A DNA stretch of 64,000 nucleotides. It comes from an uncultured Lentisphaeria bacterium. GTDB lineage: Bacteria; Verrucomicrobiota; Lentisphaeria; Victivallales; UBA1829. The notes under the pieces were generated by a model. That model did no database searches. It saw nothing but the letters and a program-made list of their open reading frames with translations, and had not been told where the DNA came from. The DNA is taken from assembly GCA_905197955.1 (NCBI GenBank), contig CAJKAR010000001.1, positions 62,001 through 126,000 on the forward strand, given 5' to 3'. This document shows, piece after piece, positions 61,311-64,000 of this stretch. Every line of letters starts with the position of its first letter. Position 1 is the stretch's first letter. Position numbers and translations under genes: made by a program.

Positions 61311-62063
61311 ATGCAGAACGATTTCGGATATCTGGAAAAGATCATTGCCAATCTGGAAAAAGTCAAACAGGAACAGGGCGAAAACATCCACAAGGCGGCA
61401 GCGCTGATGGCAGACGCCATTCAAAACGATAAACTCATTCACGTTTACGCCGGCGGCGGCCACACCACGCTGGCAATGGGCGAGATGTTCTTCCGCGCCG
61501 GAGGCCTGGCAAACATCAATCCACTCATGGAAACGGCGCTCTCGGTTTTCAATCAGGCGTTGAAGTATCTGGAACTGGAGCGGACCGTGAATTTCGGCGC
61601 ATCAATCATCCGTTACTATGATCTCAAACCGGGCGATCTGCTGATTATCTTCCACAACATCGGCATCAATCCGGCAACGATCGATGCGGCAATGGAGGCG
61701 AAGAAACAGGGCGCCTCCATCATTGCCGTGGCAAGTTCGCTCTGGCAGAAGGAAATGCCGAAAGATCACTTCATCCGCCACCCCTCAGGAAAGAATCTCT
61801 TCGATTTCGCCGATGTCTGCATCGACGACTATAATCCGGTGGGCGATGCTGTCGTTCACATTCCGGGATTTGACACCCCGATCGCACCGATCTCCAACGT
61901 GGTCGATTTCACCATCGCGCACTGGCTGGAAATCGAAACAGTAAACCTCTGTATGGAACGTGGAGTTATCCCCCCGGTCTGGAACAGCGCGAACGCGCCC
62001 GGCGGCGATGAGAAAAACAAGGCATATCTGGAACGATACAAGTCCAGAATCAAAGCGTTGTAA
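61311..62063 (+). CDS. SIS-domain protein, UPF0309 type
   Basis: 250 aa from the ATG at 61311 (AAAGGAGATTTC upstream). Sugar-isomerase fold: AALMADAIQNDKLIHVYAGGGHTTLAMGEMFFRAGGL, PGDLLIIFHNIGINPATIDAAMEAKKQGASIIAVAS, RHPSGKNLFDFADVCIDDYNPVGDAVVHIPG and the end SANAPGGDE match the UPF0309 group as recalled. SIS proteins bind phosphosugars and act as isomerases, deaminases, etherases or sensors; the UPF0309 reaction is not established. The usual Ser in the phosphosugar loop (GNSG-type) reads HNIG here. Confidence 0.85.
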   Translation: MQNDFGYLEKIIANLEKVKQEQGENIHKAAALMADAIQNDKLIHVYAGGGHTTLAMGEMFFRAGGLANINPLMETALSVFNQALKYLELERTVNFGASIIRYYDLKPGDLLIIFHNIGINPATIDAAMEAKKQGASIIAVASSLWQKEMPKDHFIRHPSGKNLFDFADVCIDDYNPVGDAVVHIPGFDTPIAPISNVVDFTIAHWLEIETVNLCMERGVIPPVWNSANAPGGDEKNKAYLERYKSRIKAL

Positions 62064-62073
62064 GGAGAGTGAA

Positions 62074-62811
62074 ATGAATATTGAGGCTATGAATGAAGGA
62101 CTCCGTCGCCTTCTGGAAAAATATCTTCCGGGAAAAACAGCGGAGCTGGAAACGGATTCGGAAATCGGCTGTGGAGCGGTTCTGAAAAAAGAGGGGGAAT
62201 GCATCAAACTGCTGCCGTGGCGCGTTGAACGCCGTTTCACGGAACTGAAAAATCTGACGGAGAACGGCACTCTAGAAGAGATTTCCACCCTTCGATTTGC
62301 GGTCATGAACGCGGAAGAATCTCTCCGGAATCTGCTCTACCGGGAACTGGATCTCTGCGAATTCCTCGGCGGATCGGAAATTCGGAGCGCTTTTGCCGTC
62401 CTTGCAGGGAACAGAATTGCGAACGTGCTGATCAAGCTAGCCGACGGGAAAAGCGTCAGCATTGAGTGTTCCGCCGCACTGCCGGGAAAAACAGCGCCGC
62501 TGGACCGCCATGAGATCATCGCCCGGCGGGGAATCGCCTGCGATCGGGTCGTAGATACACAGGTGCCGCAGTCTTCGATCTATCTTTTCCGAATCGGGAA
62601 AGAGACTCGATACACGGATGTTGATTCAGAACTTTACGGACTCGAAAACCAGGAAATCTGGATTGTCCGAGCGGCATTCGCCATCATCAAAACACCGGGC
62701 CTTGCCGCTCAATGGAATCGAACAGACCGCATTCTCCGCCGGAACGTGGAGAGCATTCTGAACACGGCGGAAAGTGGAAAACCGGTCTTTTTTCAGGAGG
62801 AACACGCATGA
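62074..62811 (+). CDS. Conserved-looking protein of unknown function
   Basis: 245 aa from the ATG at 62074 (AAGGAGAG upstream). Soluble, no signal peptide. Features are a mixed alpha/beta first half (RRLLEKYLPGKTAELETDSEIGCGAVL) and the segment PLDRHEIIARRGIACDRVVDTQVPQSSIYLF. The final codons overlap the next start (ATGA). Its position between a SIS protein and a Gfo/Idh/MocA enzyme suggests an accessory or oxidoreductase-partner role. Confidence 0.65.
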   Translation: MNIEAMNEGLRRLLEKYLPGKTAELETDSEIGCGAVLKKEGECIKLLPWRVERRFTELKNLTENGTLEEISTLRFAVMNAEESLRNLLYRELDLCEFLGGSEIRSAFAVLAGNRIANVLIKLADGKSVSIECSAALPGKTAPLDRHEIIARRGIACDRVVDTQVPQSSIYLFRIGKETRYTDVDSELYGLENQEIWIVRAAFAIIKTPGLAAQWNRTDRILRRNVESILNTAESGKPVFFQEEHA

Positions 62812-63902
62812 AACCCGTTAAAATCGCCATGGTCTCTCTGACCCATGGGCATACGAGAAAATATTATCAGACTCTTCTTGACAATGAAAAACTCGACTGG
62901 GTTGCATCCTGTGCCGCAGATCCAAGAGCCAGAGAAGTCTATGCCCTGTACAAGACTGGAGTCCCCTGCTATTCCAGCATGGAAGAGATGTTCGAAAAAC
63001 ATCCCGATATCGAAGCGGTCGTTCTTGCTTCCGCCAACGATCAGCATCTGGAGGAGATGAGGGAATGCGCCCGGCGGGGAGTTCATATCCTCTCCATGAA
63101 AATTCCGACTTTCGATATGGCGGAATATGATGAAATGATCCGGCTTGTGGATCAAGCTGGAATTGTCTGCCAGATCGAACTGGAAATGCACTACAATCCG
63201 GTGGTCCGGCGCCTGAAGGAGCTGATCGCCTCCGGAGCCGTCGGAAAGATTCTTTCGATGCAGGCGACGAATATCACGCTCTCGCCAGTCTGGGCGTTTC
63301 CGTGGCAGGGCGTGCCGGAAGCCAGCTACGGCAGACGAATCCCGCTGAAGGAAGGCGATCCGCGTTTCCGCGGCGGCGCGCTCTGCGATCATCCGCACAT
63401 CTTCGACCTGATCCGTCATCTGACCGGTTCCGACTTCGAGCGTGTCTATTCAGTGGTGGCTCCGAATCTCCGGAAGGAGCTGGAGGTGGAGGATATGATT
63501 CTCTGCAACGGCACGATGAAAAACGGGGTGACGTTCCTGTTTGATCCCTCCTGGTCGCGCATGGAGGAGCGCCTGAAAGTTCCAGCTCCCGGATGGGAAG
63601 TATTCCCGAAACGGATGCAGGTGGATGTGACAATCACAGGAGAAGAGGGGACCATTGTCTGCGACTGCTTCGGACCGAACGTCTACCACAACGGCGCACC
63701 GAACGACCGCTACACGGTGCAGTACACCTACTTCGACGAATGGATCGGACTCGTTGACGAATTCGTGGACTGCATCCGGAATCAAAAAATTCCGAAAATC
63801 AACTTGAAATGGCACCGTCAGACGATAGAGTGTATGAATGCCTGCTACGAAAGCGTCCGGAGTGGACTGCCTGTAACACTTGAAGAACAGAAGAGAGGTT
63901 GA
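62808..63902 (+). CDS. Gfo/Idh/MocA-family oxidoreductase
   Basis: 364 aa, overlapping the preceding gene by 4 nt (ATGA), with AGGAGGAAC upstream. N-terminal NAD(P)-binding fold (KIAMVSLTHGHTRKYYQTLLDNEKLDWVASCAADPRAR; IEAVVLASANDQHLEEMRECARRGVHILSMKIPTF, where EKP usually stands). The C-terminal substrate domain includes LKELIASGAVGKILSMQATN and GGALCDHPHIFDLIRHLTGSDFERVYS, with the expected catalytic His region (CDHPHIFDL). These enzymes oxidise sugar or inositol hydroxyls. The glycine-rich GxGxxG loop is altered to SLTHGHT, a variant known in this superfamily. Confidence 0.88.
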   Translation: MKPVKIAMVSLTHGHTRKYYQTLLDNEKLDWVASCAADPRAREVYALYKTGVPCYSSMEEMFEKHPDIEAVVLASANDQHLEEMRECARRGVHILSMKIPTFDMAEYDEMIRLVDQAGIVCQIELEMHYNPVVRRLKELIASGAVGKILSMQATNITLSPVWAFPWQGVPEASYGRRIPLKEGDPRFRGGALCDHPHIFDLIRHLTGSDFERVYSVVAPNLRKELEVEDMILCNGTMKNGVTFLFDPSWSRMEERLKVPAPGWEVFPKRMQVDVTITGEEGTIVCDCFGPNVYHNGAPNDRYTVQYTYFDEWIGLVDEFVDCIRNQKIPKINLKWHRQTIECMNACYESVRSGLPVTLEEQKRG

Positions 63903-63903
63903 A

Positions 63904-64000
63904 ATGATTGGAATTCCCAGAGAACAATATCTGACCGAATCGACCCTGCCGGCGGTTCAGGAACTCTCGCTGCAAAACGGAATCTTCCGCATTGCAGACG
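63904..64000 (+). CDS. Truncated gene at the window end, unknown
   Basis: An ATG at 63904, 1 nt after the dehydrogenase stop and preceded by AGAGAGG, opens a frame running off the window (32 codons, MIGIPREQYLTESTLPAVQ). Too short to assign; it is the next gene of module F. Confidence 0.7.
   Translation, partial: MIGIPREQYLTESTLPAVQELSLQNGIFRIAD

Overview
The window looks like a chromosome segment from a Lentisphaerota (Victivallales-type) bacterium. This is inferred from gene content: many short type-II-secretion-like prepilins starting FTLIELLVVIAIIAIL and ending in a DGH motif, very large exported carbohydrate-active enzymes, AraR-like regulators (GntR helix-turn-helix plus LacI-type sensor), and a transmembrane leucine-rich-repeat Ser/Thr kinase. 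SusC/SusD or TonB-receptor genes are absent, so this is not a Bacteroidota-type polysaccharide locus. No rRNA, tRNA, CRISPR array, integrase or insertion sequence was seen.

Layout. 1-1.9 kb: end of an ABC exporter plus its HlyD-type adaptor, closed by a terminator. 2.0-5.8 kb: module A (regulator, pseudopilin, GH5-like glycosidase). 5.8-10 kb: housekeeping-type genes (DUF362-ferredoxin protein, FabK-like flavoprotein, MsbA-like ABC exporter). 10.1-19.2 kb: module B (regulator, pseudopilin, sialate-O-acetylesterase-like protein, a 1316-aa exported orphan, a sialidase-fold protein). 19.3-31.3 kb, minus strand: LRR kinase, MATE exporter, smpB, dnaJ, grpE, clpB, a frameshifted second MATE gene, and a possible 52-aa peptide. 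31.5-34.7 kb: IclR regulator with FAD oxidoreductase, then a LexA-like protein whose self-cleavage residues are replaced. 34.7-40.5 kb, minus strand: module C (pseudopilin, 1269-aa glycosidase, regulator). 40.7-52.6 kb: module D (LacI regulator, pseudopilin, 1439-aa malectin-containing protein, LamG-like and NPCBM proteins, two cytoplasmic toroid-type glycosidases). 52.7-58.7 kb: module E (regulator, pseudopilin, PHP phosphoesterase, heparinase II/III-like lyase). 59-64 kb: module F (regulator, TIM-barrel protein, UPF0309 SIS protein, unknown protein, Gfo/Idh/MocA dehydrogenase, truncated gene), without a pseudopilin.

How it fits together. Five times in 64 kb a pseudopilin gene sits with a one-component sugar regulator and one or more exported glycan-degrading enzymes. 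In A and D the regulator and pilin genes overlap by 1 and 4 nt. Most regulator genes have a near-consensus sigma-70 promoter followed by an operator-like repeat, suggesting each module is switched by its own sugar. The pseudopilins all lack the Gly normally found before the prepilin-peptidase cut site, and all use an ATA codon for Ile in the same FTLIE motif. This repeated regulator/private-pseudopilin/exported-enzyme unit is the best candidate for an undescribed system. The WNK-like lysine placement in the LRR kinase and the apparently uncleavable LexA homologue are the next most striking items.

All assignments come from reading translated sequence and motifs; no database search was run.
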